From: Xiphias gladius
Taxonomy: Eukaryota > Chordata > Actinopteri > Istiophoriformes > Xiphiidae
Assembly: GCF_016859285.1 (NCBI RefSeq)
Contig: NC_053413.1
Coordinates: 19,115,501 to 19,179,500, forward strand
Direction: 5' to 3'
DNA: 64,000 nt
Part shown: positions 22,301-37,300 of the stretch, one piece after another
Numbering within the stretch: position 1 is the first letter of the stretch
Layout of the letters: the number at the start of each line of letters is the position of its first letter
Translations under genes and position numbers: made by a program
The notes under the pieces: generated by a model
The model's database searches: none
Told to the model about the DNA's origin: nothing
What the model saw: only the letters and a program-made list of their open reading frames with translations

Positions 22301-25300
22301 GACCAAATTAGATTCTGTTTAAAAAAGCCAATAGCTGATGGAATAAGCAACACCATTTACCTGTTAGTGCCACCTCTGTCTGAAATCTCCATCCTGATGG
22401 AAGCAAATTAAATTCACTATTTAAAGGGTGCTGGTAGTCCACTAAAATAATCTGAGCTCTCGGCGTGGCTCTGACTTGACTCATACTGGATACCTTATGT
22501 GTGATGCTTGTAAACTCGACAACATAAAATAATTTATAAACTGCAATAGTCTTTAAAAGCCACAGTAAATTTTCGAATGGTTGTTCTTTTTCACATCCTC
22601 GATGTAGCTAGAAATATTCAGCTTCTAGTAGGAAAATCTTCAGTAAACACCACATTAAAATCCACCTAAGGACACAGAGTGTCTAAAAAATACCCCTTTG
22701 GATGTGAAGTGTACACTTATTTTGTTTTGCCATTTAGATGGTCAAAAACCCTTCTTAGAACCTAATTGACAGGTTCGTAGATATACTCACTTGTATATTC
22801 TAGCACCACATTTCTAAAGGGGGAGGGTAGATGGAGCAGTGAGAGTCATGGAGGGAAAAAAGAAAGGTGCAACAAACTAATGGAGGGCTTTCTGATTTTG
22901 ACTTTCAAAATGGCTTGTGGTTCAAATGATTAATCATTCCCACCATCTTTTACCCGGTCCCTTTTTTTCTTTAATATAGCATTGTAAAAACTAGCCTTAC
23001 TACAGCATTTGGATCAGATAATTATTGCACATTTATGAGATCATTATTTCTGCACTTACCAGATATTTCTGCAAGTGCATGACACACTGTCTAGCTGTAG
23101 TCATTAGTACTGAATGCTGAGCAACTCTTCCATTATCTAAAGACTGTCTGAACATTTCATTTTCAGCCATCATTGGAGATAATGAATTAGCAGCATGTAG
23201 GCACACAGCTGTGAAAGCTCCCTTATTAGCAAACTAGTGTTAGATGTAGATGTGGGTCTTTTCCAAGCACTCTGCATTTTTTTTTTTAATCATTATTCTT
23301 TTTCTGTTTCAGCATCACAGCGGTGCTGAGCAACAAGTGTGGCTTCCAGCTCCAGTACCAGATGATCTTCTGTGTTTGGCTCCTGGCCTTCAGTCCTCAG
23401 CTCTGTGAGCAGTTGAGACGCTACAACGTAGTGCCAGCCCTGTCCGACATCCTCCAGGAGTCTGTGAAGGAGAAGGTCACTCGAATCATTCTGGCTGCCT
23501 TCAGGGTATGTGGAGAATTTCTCACTCCTTCTGTGTGTCGCTTAAATGCCACTTTAAACTAAAAATGTTTTGACCACACTGGCTGAATTGCTTTTCCCTA
23601 TTGTGGTGCTTTGTTTAAACCAGTGGTTCCCAAGGGTTCCCGTAAGATTTAGCTCCTTTTTTATTTATTACTGTATATTTGAAGTAACAATTTACCACAT
23701 AAAAACAAGGAAACATTTACATATAACCTACATTTCATATTCTTCTTTCCAAAGTATCAAATGGAAGAAATAAGTATTTAATACTATTAAAAACACCATA
23801 TTAACCCTGGCAAATGTGCAGTTATGCAGAGGCTAAGACCAAAGTCACACAACTCGCTTTCTGGCACATAAATTTTCCAGGTACACAGTGGCCAGAAAAA
23901 ACGCCTGTCAGGGCAACTGATGGAAAAATCTGTCACTGTAAATAAGGGAACATGAAGGACTGCCATGGAAACGTATTACTACGATGGCTTACTGTGGTTT
24001 GATCAAATTTGGAAACCAGGGGTCAAAAAGTCCTTTGTGTTCAGCGAAACTAAATATTTTTAGACTTGCTTGCAAAAGTTTGCAGTTCATAATGTCATAC
24101 CTGCACTTTTGTACTGATATAGGACAGTCAGTGCGCATTTTTCAAAATCTTACACAGCACTTTGAACACTTGCATTTAATTAGGCTCTATACTTTATCAC
24201 AACAGAAGCAAACTGAAATTACAACTCTTCAACAACAGTACATTATATTTAATGTAGTCCTAAATGGTGCGTTCTGGACTTGCTCTGCTGTTTCGTGTTT
24301 ATGCCAGGTAATGAATATCCTATACTATGCCCTGACAAAATTAAATTAAAGGCAGAGGCCCCATTAGTCTGCCCATGCTGAGGTCCTTTTTAAGTAGAGG
24401 AAGTTAGTGAGCCTGACAGGGCACCGACACAGGTCTGGAACATCAGGGAAAACACAATCAAAATCAATGTGATAACTTCCAGGTCTTCGGGAGGCTGAGT
24501 ATTTTGTTAAGGAAAGGAGTAGAGAAAATATTGTTTGGTCCCGAATCATGTTACATTTTACATCTGAAAGTTAACATATGGTATACTGATATTTTTGCTA
24601 ACAGTAATAATCCTCTACAACCCAATGCATATGTCTAGCTGACAGCCTGCACTACCTGGCCATCCTCAGCACACTTCATATCGAATACCAAACAAATTCT
24701 TCATGTCAGGTCAACCAATTATAGCCTAGAAGAAATACGGCTTTTTAAATTAGAAGCTTCAGTGATATTCTGGTTTTGTCCAAACCAGCAACACCAGACC
24801 ACCTCAGTGACCCTGCTCAGAGCACAATGGGTGAAGTAAATGGCGCTGATTACATGATTGAAACGTGAGCTTATATACCAGTGGAGGAAAGATGGATGAT
24901 TTTTTTTTTTTAAGGAAGTTATTTATGGTTTCTTCTACTTCTCTGTCAGCCAGTTTCTGTCAGCATTTTAGTATTTCATTGTAAGCTAAGCAAATAGGCA
25001 TCCCTGCTCCTAATTGACCACCTTTCTCGTGTCTTTTGTTTGCTGAAAGAAATTACTTTGGGACCAAGTTTTAGAGAATATGTTGTACCGTATTATGTTT
25101 GCCCTCAATGGACTGCATTCTGCTTTGAATTTTCCCCCTAAGGCTCATTCATCACACCTTTCGTGCCAGCAGAGCTGTCACATCAAGCGTTTGTGAATGC
25201 ACCCATAAAAAGAAGGGCTCTGTTTTTAATTGGTCAGAATAGTTTTGTTTGTAGTTCAGTTCGACTGCTAGATCACAGCTAATTAAAAGCAGTTTTGGGC

Positions 25301-28300
25301 CGCGAAGGGAGACCCTTCAGTGGGGTTTTCCCAAGAGTCGTTCAGCTTACCTTACAATGTGTGCATGTGAGACTTTGAGTAAGGAGAGCTACAAAAACAT
25401 TGCCAATCACCGAAAAGTAGATAATTGTTTTGCTGATATGAAAGGGCTCTCGATGTTGTTTTCCTCCTTTTGAAGAAGTTGGGATTATCACATGTATTAG
25501 GAATTCTCTTTTTAGAAAAATCCCTTACAAAAAATATTAAAAATTTTTCTGCATGTTGCTATTTTTCCCAAATGTCCTAATTATGCGAATGATTCTGCTC
25601 ACCACATGGGACCAGCAAAGTGACTTCAATTATCTGGACCATCTGGAAGTCCTTGAACACATCCTCAAAAGTAGTACTGCTGTGTTTTTGATGTTTTTGC
25701 CCCAACCTAACTCTGGTACTAAAAGTTGTTTCATAATTTTTGAAAAACATATTCAGTTAGGCTTCAGAAAACATGAAATTTCTTTTAGCCATATGCCTTC
25801 ACAGGCAAGCAGGTTCTAAACATTTGCTTTGACTTGGCCTATTTGCTCTATTTGAGATGGATGTTGTGAACAAATCACAGGTTCTTGTTAGCAACAAATT
25901 ATCAGATATATATAGTTAGCTGTAGCTATGCCCTGAATGGAGGCTTAAAGGGTTCAATCGGAGTATGGAGTTGGTTTCCTCTATCTCAGTCCCACTGCTG
26001 AAGTCACTTTTCTTTCGTGTCACTCTAAAGTTTCTCTCCGTTATGGTCTGAGACTGAGTTTCTGGAACTTTGTCCAGAGATATTGCTTCAAAAAGAGCTT
26101 TTACAGTACTTGAACACTGTGTTCTTGTTAAGCACAGCTCTGTATTCATCCACTTCACAGCTCACTGACGACACCTGAAACTGAATCCTGGTTTAAGAGG
26201 TGTATGCTGAAATGCAGTATCTACTTCAGAGGAAAGTCATAACTTCAATAATGTTAATAAATGTTAGGAGTGGCTGATATGAATAAAACCCTCTGTCCCA
26301 GTGTATTTGATTTCATATGTTGATATAGAAAATTCTTGAAAATCAATGGGGAAACATTTAGAATAAAATAACCAGACAGCAGGTTCAATGTACTTAATCA
26401 CATTGATTCAAATGTCATATAAAAATTCAATAATTCCATAGAGGAGCTCATTGTTTTGCAACAGTGCCTTCAATGACCTAAAACTCGCAGGAATATTACA
26501 GCACCCACAGTATAAATAGTATACCCATGTTTCTGACAGTTGACAAACTTTTATTGTCTCACGGTGTGCAGTAAATCATTATTTTGCTCATCCCTGTTTA
26601 TGATCTATATATGATAACATAATTTAATGTGAAACTTTAAAAACTAAAGGACAAAAATGATCTTTTATAAAGATAATGGGTGTTTCCCACAGAATTAGAT
26701 TCTGGGAGGACAGCAACTGAACAATATATCCAGCTCTGTCTCTGTGTTTGTCCTCCTCCTCCTCCTACATCTCTCTCTTCATTAGCTACAGCTATCCCCT
26801 CCTGACCCGCTCTGGCTTCTAGGTACTCTGTTTTGCTAGTACTTTGAGTCTTTTTGAAAATAGTTTTCAATATTCATCTGGATTGAAGGGTCCAAACATT
26901 CAGCGTCAGTTTGAAGTAGTAAGAAAATAGAAAATAAATGTGTGGCAATATCGGTGTTGATATTGTGACGGTCGCTGCAAGTAAATCAATGTATGGGAAA
27001 CAGTTGTTATTATGTTAGAGACCTTTTATGTTATTAAGAGAAAAGTAAAAATATTTTCAGTTTATTATGAAACTGTGTCGGGACAACTTAGAATGTGGTG
27101 GGCGCCACAATCTAGGTAATTAATGGAAAACACTGCAAACCTTAAATGTTTCAATGAATCCTTTATTTATTCTTAGACTGCAACTGTCAATTGATAACAT
27201 TACTGATTATACTAATAAATAAATTTAGTCAACAAAATATCAGAAAAATAGTGAAAAATTCTCACCGCAATTTCACAGGGGTCAAGGTAAATTTTTCAGA
27301 TTGTTTGATTGTCAAGCCAACAGTACAAACCCAAAGATATTTAACTTCCAGTCATATAAATACAAGAAAAGGAACAAATCCTCACTTCAAACAAGATGTA
27401 ACAAGTGAATGTTCGGCTCTTTGGCTTAACAGATGTCTTGGACAAATTGAATTGTCAATAATGTTAATTAATTTTTCTGTCGCTCAACTAGTCAATTGAT
27501 TGACTAATTGTTTCAGCGCTACATAATTTATTTACTCATTCACCGATTTGCTCGGGAAGTAAATGTCTCATTTTCTCAAAGGAAATGCTCACACATGGGT
27601 GAAGTCATAAATACCACACATCTGTTCTTCGCACTGTTGCTCTTTGACAGAATCTTCTGGAGAAGTCTGCAGAGCGGGAGACTCGTCAGGAGTACGCTCT
27701 GGCCATGATTCAGTGCAAGGTGCTGAAGCAGCTCGAGAACCTTGAGCAGCAGAAGTACGATGATGAGGACATCACCGAGGACATTAAGTTCCTGCTGGAG
27801 AGGCTGGGAGAGAGTGTGCAGGATCTCAGGTACCCTGTGGACACTTCATGAATAACATGTAATCACTTTTCATAAGTCGTTCAGCTGCAGGGAACAGACT
27901 GTGAAAGAATAAAAATAAATCCTTGAGCAAGTATTTCAAAGAATTAATGACGTTATAGTTGTGTACATGTTCACATTTATATGAAGCCAGTCTATTTTCT
28001 AAAGACACATTTCTGTAAATTTTAAATGCTGTGTTTTCGCTGTACCTGAAATATTGAATGTTCCATTCGACCATATGCCCCCTCGAATCACTACTCTTCA
28101 CAGTAATTGAGAGAAGAGAGAAAGAAGCCAGGGACAAATAACAGTGGAAATCCTTGGACTGTCCTCATGACTTGTTCGAAAAACCTTTTTTTAATTTTCT
28201 ATTTTTTTGCTTGTTTGTTTTTTTTTTTTTTTTTTTAAATCTACAGCTCATTTGATGAGTACAGCTCTGAACTCAAGTCCGGCCGCCTGGAATGGAGTCC

Positions 28301-31300
28301 TGTTCACAAGTCTGAGAAGTTCTGGCGTGAGAACGCTGTCCGTCTGAACGAGAAGAACTACGAGCTCCTCAAGTAAGACGAAGCACATACTGTAGTGAGG
28401 CATTTTAATTTCTCCATGGCCCTCGAAAACCTTTCTTGCTTTGACCCTTAAGTAGAACAAAATAATGCAGATCAAAGTACAGCTTTTTTAGGTACAGAAG
28501 GACACAAAATATACCTTATTGTAGACTAAGATATTGCCATTGGAGATAAGAATTTAATAAATAAACATGATTTGAAATTATTGTATGAATTCTGAAATTT
28601 TAATGTGCCAATTGAAACTGAAATACATTAGGTTCAATTGACTTGAGTTCAATGTTTTTGTTTTTTTCTCTACGTTGCATATGAAAATAAGGCTTTGGAA
28701 GGTTTTACATTTTCCAAAATTGAGAAAAGTTACACATTTTCAAACTGCTTTTGGGTTAAATGAAACTGGATGAATGTTGAAATAATGAACTTCAAATAAA
28801 GAGATAGAAATTTTAGCCAGTCTGGCAGTGTGGCTCTAGGGATGACACTGTTGATCAGTCGGACTCACCGAAATATCTCAACAACTCATTGACGAGCAGG
28901 AGTATGTGGGGTTTTGATAAGTTTTAAAGGGGTTATTTTTTTTTTTTTTAATTGTTTTATCAACAAGCCAGGTAACAAATTTCCTTTTTTTTTTTTTTTT
29001 AATCAAAACCCCACATATTGTTGCTCCTCTACACACCACTGCTTGACGTTTCCTCTTGGGCACATATTTTAAGATTTCAACCCTTTTTATTCTTCAAGAG
29101 CATCGTGGTTGATTTTGTTCAGTTTATCCAAAGACTTGTCCTTTGAGTAAACCACAATCTTGTTGGACTATCTCAACAACTGCTGGCTGGATTGCTGTGA
29201 AGTTTGGCACAGACATTCATATTCCAGTCAGTAGGATGAATCTCAATGACTTTGGTGATCCCCTGACTTTTCCTCAAGTGCCACTGTGAGGTTGACATTT
29301 GTGTTTTTAAGTGGAAAAACAACAAGATGGATTGCCAAGAAATGTGGTTACGGACATTATTGTCACCCTCAGGATTAATTGAAACACGTCTGTGTTATTA
29401 CGCCATCACTGTGTCAAAACTAATTTTTACATTTAGCTCAAAGCACTCTTTAGTCTTGTTTCTGAAATTGAAAATTTAGGGAAAATGTAAGTTTTCCAAA
29501 TTTAAAAATACATAAGATTTATATAATTTTTTTTAAACCGCTGCCTTAATTATTTGAACCTGAAACCTAATGTTGAAAAGATGAGAAGAAATACACACAC
29601 TGCTACCACAAGAAATACAAATTTCCTTCTTAAATTTAGATTTAAAAATCAGTATTAAACTGGTCCCACACAGATTCAAAAGACTTAACTCATATTCGGT
29701 TCCCTGGTAACACCTATCTTAGGTCGTAGTTTTAACAGCTACTGAAAAGGCACCCACTCCCCACCATCATGTTTGATGATTGTACCAGCTGGCAACATTG
29801 TTTTTCATTCTTGTTTTGTGCGTGTCCAACCTAAGGGCTCAGATCGCAAGCAATAAAACATCAGTTTGTGTCTGTTCTTTGGTATTCCAGTCACACACTC
29901 TGTTGAGCCTATTGACATTCAGTGAAAGAACCTGATCTACACATCTCATTGTCTCATCACTTCCCTGTCCTCTCTGTAATCAGCCCAGGCATCATCTCAT
30001 CTTAAATTGATTACTCTCCGTTTTTGTCAGTCTCCTTCCCCAAATCTCACCCACGATTTGCCCCACTGATGTGTCACTTTTTCAGAGGATACCTCGTGTC
30101 TCATGGCCTCAGATTTCCATTTTAGAGTTTGGGTTTTACCTCAGTTTTAAAGTAACGTTAACCATGGTTTGCTGAGAGATCAGTGCACATCTACATCCGA
30201 CACTTCTTCCGAGAAGAATATTCTCGGATAATCTATTTCTTTTATGAGGCTACAAAGTCTTTGACTAGGACCATTTGAGAAATATTTGATTTTCAGAGAG
30301 AATAAGATGTGATGGAATCTGTGCCTTTTGATACAGACAGATCTCTCCATTTGAATGCTTCTCCTTTTGACTGCCCTTCCTCAACAGGATCTTGACGAGG
30401 CTGTTGGAGGTGTCTGATGATCCTCAAGTCATAGCAGTGGCAGCTCACGACATTGGAGAGTATGTGCGACATTACCCACGTGGCAAACGGTGAGGCATTT
30501 TTCAGTTAAAACCAAATCATATCAAAGCTTAAAGCTACTGTGACTTTCTTGATCTGCTACCACAAAAACCCGCTTCCACCCACGGGTGTGGCCTGAGAAC
30601 ACTTAACGGGAATCTATATCAAACGCAAGACGGCAGCGGCATGCAAGTACTACTTAAGCGTCCGGTACATTCAGTCCTCACTGACTTCGACCTCCGTCAC
30701 TGTACTCAGAGGCAGCTGTCCTGTCAGCAGCAGCTTCTGAGGAGCTGAAAGGACAGCAGGAGGACAAATTGTCTTCACCACATTGAGTGACATCAGAAAC
30801 TTTGTAGCAAAAGTAGTTTTCAAATAAGCTCCATGAGGAATGTACAATAAGGAAACGCCATCGTTTTCATTTATTGATTCTTGGATTTTTTATTTATTTT
30901 TTTTTTAAATTCCACTGTAGCTGGTGGGGGAAATATGCCCACATTGAAACTGGAAAGCTCAGAGCCTAACTGGGGACCTTGATCTGTCACTCTAGATAGA
31001 GTTAATTAGTGTGGTTTGTTCTTTATATAAATGGGTTGAAAGCAACAAATACAGACGTCACCAAATTTCACCAGGATTAGGTAATTTTTCCAGAAATAAA
31101 AACAACCATCAGAATCATTGGAAAGATGTTAAAATCACATTAAAATTCAGCACATAGTGGCTTTGCAATTGTTTGTTCCAGTTAGTAAGGAGTTGGTTCA
31201 CAAAATTAAAATGCTTACCACACACTATACCTCAGCTCTGGCTTTACTTAACATAAATTCAAGTACTGGGAGAATGAGCAGCACCTCTTGTATGTGCTTC

Positions 31301-34300
31301 TACAGGTTGAGTTGCCCCTAACATTTTGGGTATACTTTTATTATCGTTTCTTAAGTGGGTCTGGAGTTGAGGTTTGGTGTGTGGCTAGCTGTTTTTGTTT
31401 TGGATACTTTTATGGTGTCTGTATTTGCAGCAACCTTAAAAAAAATAAAATAGCATTAAAAAATATTTTATATCAGAAAAGTTAAACTATGAGACACATG
31501 ATCTAACTCTGGCCTTTTGATCTGAACCTCAATAAATGACACTTAACAGAGATAATTGACCCATGTTCCTCCTAGACTCTGGCACACTTCTAACAGAGAA
31601 AATGCAAAACTTCCACTTTAAAGTAGAGAGTGCCCTGTATCTGTAGTTGGCCACGTTTGTTAGAATCTGAGCACTTGTCACGTCTTGAGACTTCAGATCA
31701 ATAGTGGTTTTTCTTGGCGCTCATATCCGTCTTAATCACCTGTAGTCAGAATATCAGAGTTGATAGTCAAAATTTCCAGCCTTATATTGGTAATTAAACC
31801 CCAGTAGGATCAATTTAACCACAGTATGTAACAGTGCTAATGCATGTACTTTAACCTACTTTCCTTTTCTCCGTTCAGACCATTTACTGTATTACCATAT
31901 GCATCGCGCAAGTCTGTTGTCCCTTTTCAAAGCATTATTCTACTAGGCCAGTGACCCTTAGTAAAATACATAGAAAATTTCAGTCGGGCTGGATTAGATA
32001 CATGATGCTGACCACCGAATGACCTAAAAGATGAAAATAGTCCACTTTTTCTGTGTGGATAAAGGCTTTCACCCATTCTCCAATTTCAGGGTGATTGAGC
32101 AGCTGGGTGGAAAACAGCTGGTGATGAATCATATGCACCACGAAGACCAGCTAGTGCGTTACAACGCCCTGTTGGCTGTGCAGAAGCTGATGGTCCACAA
32201 CTGGTATGAGCACATTTACAGCCTCATTGATGTGATTAATTTTAAACTGGCATATAACCAACTGACCGGATGAATACCTAACCACATTCACCACAGGCAT
32301 GTGGACTTAACCTGCCAGGAAAGAGGGCTGCTGTTGCTAGCACTGCTCAAGTAGCCACACTAGGCAAACCAATATGACATGCAGTGTTTCCCGTTAATTA
32401 CCTAGACTATGGCGGCCCGCCAGTCTACTTTGCACCACCGCAGTTTCATAATAAACCGTGTACACATTTTGGCAAAATGTGAATTAAAAATGCTTTCATT
32501 TGCAAAAAGACAGAATTGTTTTCAGATTTAGAGAGACATTGGCATCAACTTGCTTGTCTCCTTCTTGTCTCAGCTAATGATAGCTCTTGACCGACACACT
32601 GTCAGCCCATAAGTACAGCAACAAGAAATGTCAGTGAAAGGATGATGCAGATGTCTGTGGTAATTTAGAAGTTGTGTCTCACGTATATATTTGTCCATCA
32701 CAGTACTCAGACGAGTTTATTTTTCAACTGTAAAATCAGTATAAACTGTATCTAGGTCACATTTCTTTGATAACAAAAAATTAAGGGATCCTTACCCAAA
32801 ATCTTGGTTAATTTTATTTGTTTATGTATCAAACTATACTTTATATATATCAGCAGAGGTGATGTTAATTTTTTTTATCAGTATACCTTAAAAATCCTCT
32901 ATACAAACCCTTCACCAGCACCATTACAAACTACATGCTTTATTTTACTGAAGCAAATACTTCATCCTCCTCTTCGTCACTCCTCAGAGTTTTTCTTGAT
33001 CCAAACACTCAACTCACCATCATGTTTGTGTGTTTTTTCTTCTAAACTGGATTGCTTGGAAACACTAAAAATCAACAAGGAACGAGGGAAAATGTGTTTG
33101 TTTTGCTGCCGCTATCTAAAACACACTCAGCTCCCTGAGCAACTGTGGATGGAGGTATTGTGTTTAATACCAGAGTGTAGTGCTGTTTTCCTATCTAAGT
33201 GATCGTAATGTTCCATGTAAACTGTACGCTCACTGAAGTGTGAGCAGAATTTTATTTATTCACTTTAGCACAACGGGTGTTCAGTCTTGTTTCTGCATTT
33301 GAGAAGAAAGAAAAACATATTATCAGACCTAGAATAGAGAGCAAGATGTGTTCTTTCCGCTCAACTTGAATACTGTAACTTCCAATGTAAGATAGATCTT
33401 AATTTTATCCATAACAACATCTTACAGGCTCAAAAATGAGATAAGCAGATTTGGGGTTAATTACTTGTTTTGGAAGTTTTGAGAACTTTGCTCAGAGAAG
33501 CCCAGAGATAATTTTGAGATTCAGATTTAATAGATTCAGATTCAGTGTGTGTGGCCATACACTGAATCCCAGAAGATGGATCTCAAGTTGTTTTATCGTC
33601 TGCGGTGAATAAAAATAAGAGAACAGGAGTAAAATGTTATAGAAACATGGCGATAAATTAAAAAGAGAGGAAAATGGATTGAAGAAAAATTAAGTATACA
33701 TGAAACATGAAACAAAAAAAAAAACAAGGGCGGCAAACATGTCTTAGTACAAAAAAGCAAAAGCAGCGACAAAACTTGCACATGAATTATAGCCAGATTT
33801 GAAAACTGATATAAAAGTCAGCACACGTCTTTATACTAAAGACAAAGGTGATTTGATTTGATATTAAACTAGATATTTCATCACTCACAACATGTGATTA
33901 AGCTACGTAAAAGCAGCAGCGTGTCACTTAAAAGCCCGGCACAAAATGATTCCAATGAGTCTTCATCCAGGCCATGAGGACATGCAGTGCTTGAGCCGTG
34001 TGGACGCAGCGGCACAACGATTAATTTGTTTTTGTGTTGACAGAATATAAAAGGGTTGGAAAAGTTGTTCCTCTCAGTTTTCTCTGTTATGTGTTGGCTG
34101 CTTTCCACTAGTTTGCTTACTTCGACGGGACCTGTTATGTTTGGGGGAGGGGGGGTGTCTCAAGGTTGTTTTGTCACATTTGACTATGTGCTGCCCACAC
34201 TCGTTACCTTTTTTTAAAACAGAAATGTGTGAATGCTACTGCAGAACGAGAAAATGCTGGTTGGTGCATTTGTTTTTAAAAAGGTGAGGTCTCCATTCAG

Positions 34301-37300
34301 CCACAGCACACATTGATTGATACTTTCAGCAGCACACCACACCCACTGTCACCTTGAGTGGATTTTTTTTGTCATTGTTTCCATGAAAAGATCTTCTTGT
34401 CCTACATACAGAAGGACCCTGCTGTCATGACAACAGCACAGATGAATGTGTGAACTGAGAAACTTCTGTTATTTTATTCTTGTGCCCTTTTGGCTGCTTT
34501 GTAAATCGTTTTCTTTTTTCTAACGTTCTTCGGGATCTTGGACAAGTTGTGAATGAATGTAATTTTTACCATCCAGCTCCATACTGAGGGTTTGTTATTT
34601 AAGCCCATCAGTTATTAAGTGAGTCTGTCCTTGTGCTGTACTGGCCTCAGTGTCTTGTCTGAATCACAGTTGTTTCTACAGAAGTCTATAGTTAATGTGT
34701 TATGATATATTATTAGATTCCATTTCATACACCAGCCCGGATTTTAGGGCTAGAAAAATACCCCAGTGTGTCTTCAAGATCACTGTGTATTTGTCTTAAA
34801 GAGCCAGAGGGAGGGAGTGAAAAATTGCAACAGTGGGAAATTGACCTTGGTAAGAATTTCAAGGGACCAAATGCTCCTAGATTCGTATTCCTCTCTCCAG
34901 TCCTCGTTTTAATTGTCACTTAATAGAATGTACTGTTGATTTCCAGTGATTGAATGTTGTTTACTTACCAGATAACTTATTTCTATTCTTACATTAGGGT
35001 TGACAGTTTCTCAAATTTGTGCAAAATGTCTCCGTCTTGTAACATTTTATAAACCAAGAATGGTAACAAAAAATGCACTATTCAAGTCATTTTTGAGGCA
35101 GTTATATCATAAATCAGTCTAATCTAATCTCTACACGTTTCCAAAGATGTTTGGTTTTTTTCCCCTCCTTTTCACATTCTCAATTAGTCTCTTTGTGAAA
35201 GTCTTTTTTACATAGAGCATGTTACAATTATTTTGTGAAACATTTGCCAGTGCAATTCTTGCATCTTACACTAGAGTTGCACCCGGTAGATACGTACCTA
35301 GGAAAATGAAATCGTGTGAAGGAAAAAGCTGAATATCCACACGCTGTCAGTTCTGCGTTTATAGAAATAGCAAGTCTTTACATTAAAGCCTCAGCTGTAA
35401 GAACCAATCACAAAAGGTGAACCAAATTGCAAACACCTGAGACAACTACCACGTCAATGATTGGTTTAAAAAAAAAAAAAAGCATCAGCAGGGTACAAAT
35501 GAAAATGGAAAGAAGACATTGTTGATTTTTCTCCTATACACAATTAGATGTGGAATGCAAAATAAGTAAGTCATTAATAAGAGTTTTAATAATTAAAAAA
35601 AAGTTTTAAAAAGGGGGTAGGGTCCTTATATCATATCCAAACTTGGATTATCTTCATAACCTTGTAGAAAAACAAATCATTATTGAAATTCACAGATCAG
35701 TGCGCGAACTTACGCTTTACCGTGACTCAAATCTAAGACCCCCCCATATTTTCAGCAGTTTCAAACCTCAAAAGAACAAGCTGTTTGTGAATATATGCAG
35801 GGCCTGCATTTGAGAAGAGTGACTTTGATAATAATCGTGCCTGTTATGGCAGGTAAATGTGTCATTGTTCGGTGGAGTGAGTAGCCCAGACGTGCCATCG
35901 GAAGGCGCTTTAGTCTGCTATGTTGACCCATCAAATCCACAGAGGCCGAGACTTTGACAAACAAACTACCGTTTGATTTTTTTTTTTTTTAAAGTAAACA
36001 ATTAAAGTACCTGCTGTCACAGACCGGAGGCTACCTGCGCATATCGCCAGCACCTGTGTGCCTCATTGGATGTGTCAGAATGAAATAATAAAATCATGTG
36101 TTGTTATTTTACTGTTAATTTGGGTGTGAAGGGCCAGTGTCTGAGTGCAGGTTTTGTAGGCTTTATCAGAGACCACCAGCTGCTGCCAGATGTAACGTTA
36201 CGTTGTTGTTTAGCAGGTGCAATGGGCCGTGTCACTTGTTCTGTTTCGCTTTGGACACAATTGTCTGCCACATGAATGTAATATAATGTAATGTGATTGC
36301 AGGGGAATACACAAGAAAACTGACCTTGAATGCTGCATTTCAGCGGATTGAAATTGCACCCTGTATGTGTTTTATTGCATCCAGTGATATATAGGTAAAA
36401 ATCTCACCTGTTAGATGTGTTTTCCTGTGCAACAACAAGGCAAAAATGGGATGTTTTTGTAAATTTGGTTCTATCATTTTATTTGTCATGCCTTTATCTT
36501 ACGATCAGCTCTCATTGGCTGCTGCCATCCTCCCATAGAGTATAACCTGATCATTGTCTATCGCACCTCAGTCAGATCTAAGATGACTCACGTCATTTGA
36601 AAGCCATAAACTTTGCTTTGATTAGTTATTTTTAAAATGTTTACTTTTTTCCTTGTTTAGCCTCTGATTTAAGTGTCATTATTACCGTGCTGTGTTTCAC
36701 CTCCAGGACTCATTTTGGAGTGTAGGTATTAATTTATACAGCAGCCGCAGATACGTGCATCAGAAAGCACCTGGTCTGCAGAACACTGACTCTGGCTCAT
36801 CTTTCCAATTATTGCCAACTGTTTTAATTAACCCACTGGCTGTACTCCAAATCCACATACATGTATAGCTGCTTTTTGCAGACCAGCTAAAGGCTTCAGG
36901 GAAGCGTGGAGGTTTCTGATGGTGGAGGATTTTTTTTTTTTTTTTTCCCCCTCTTAAAAGCTGGAATTTTCCACATCACTATGAATAAGCACTTGACAGA
37001 AACCGGACACAGTGATGTAAAGATGAAAGGCTTGAAAACTGTAGTTTGATAGATCAGAACTGATCCGGAGCAGGTGTGAGGAATTTTATTAACTGTATGC
37101 TAAGCAGTGAAATTCCCAGGTGTATGTACAGACTTTTGACTCTCGAAAGACATGATTTCCATTCTGCTTACCTGCTTTGTTGATTCGTTAGGAAAACACT
37201 TGACTGTTCACCAAGCTGGGGCTAGCACTTAACTAAGAAAAAAAAAAATTAAAGTGCAGGCGTGGAGATGAGCAGTTTTTGGTATTTTAAGGGGGAGAGA

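Larger units (their letters stand above)
22061..27170. other. atp6v1h: ATP6V1H introns 7 and 8, mostly unremarkable
   Basis: Contains a possible trace of a CAGTGGTTCCCAAGGGTTCCC hAT end at 23,622 and an insertion-like block described separately at 26,668-27,136. No convincing coding or RNA feature outside exon 8. Confidence 0.5.
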
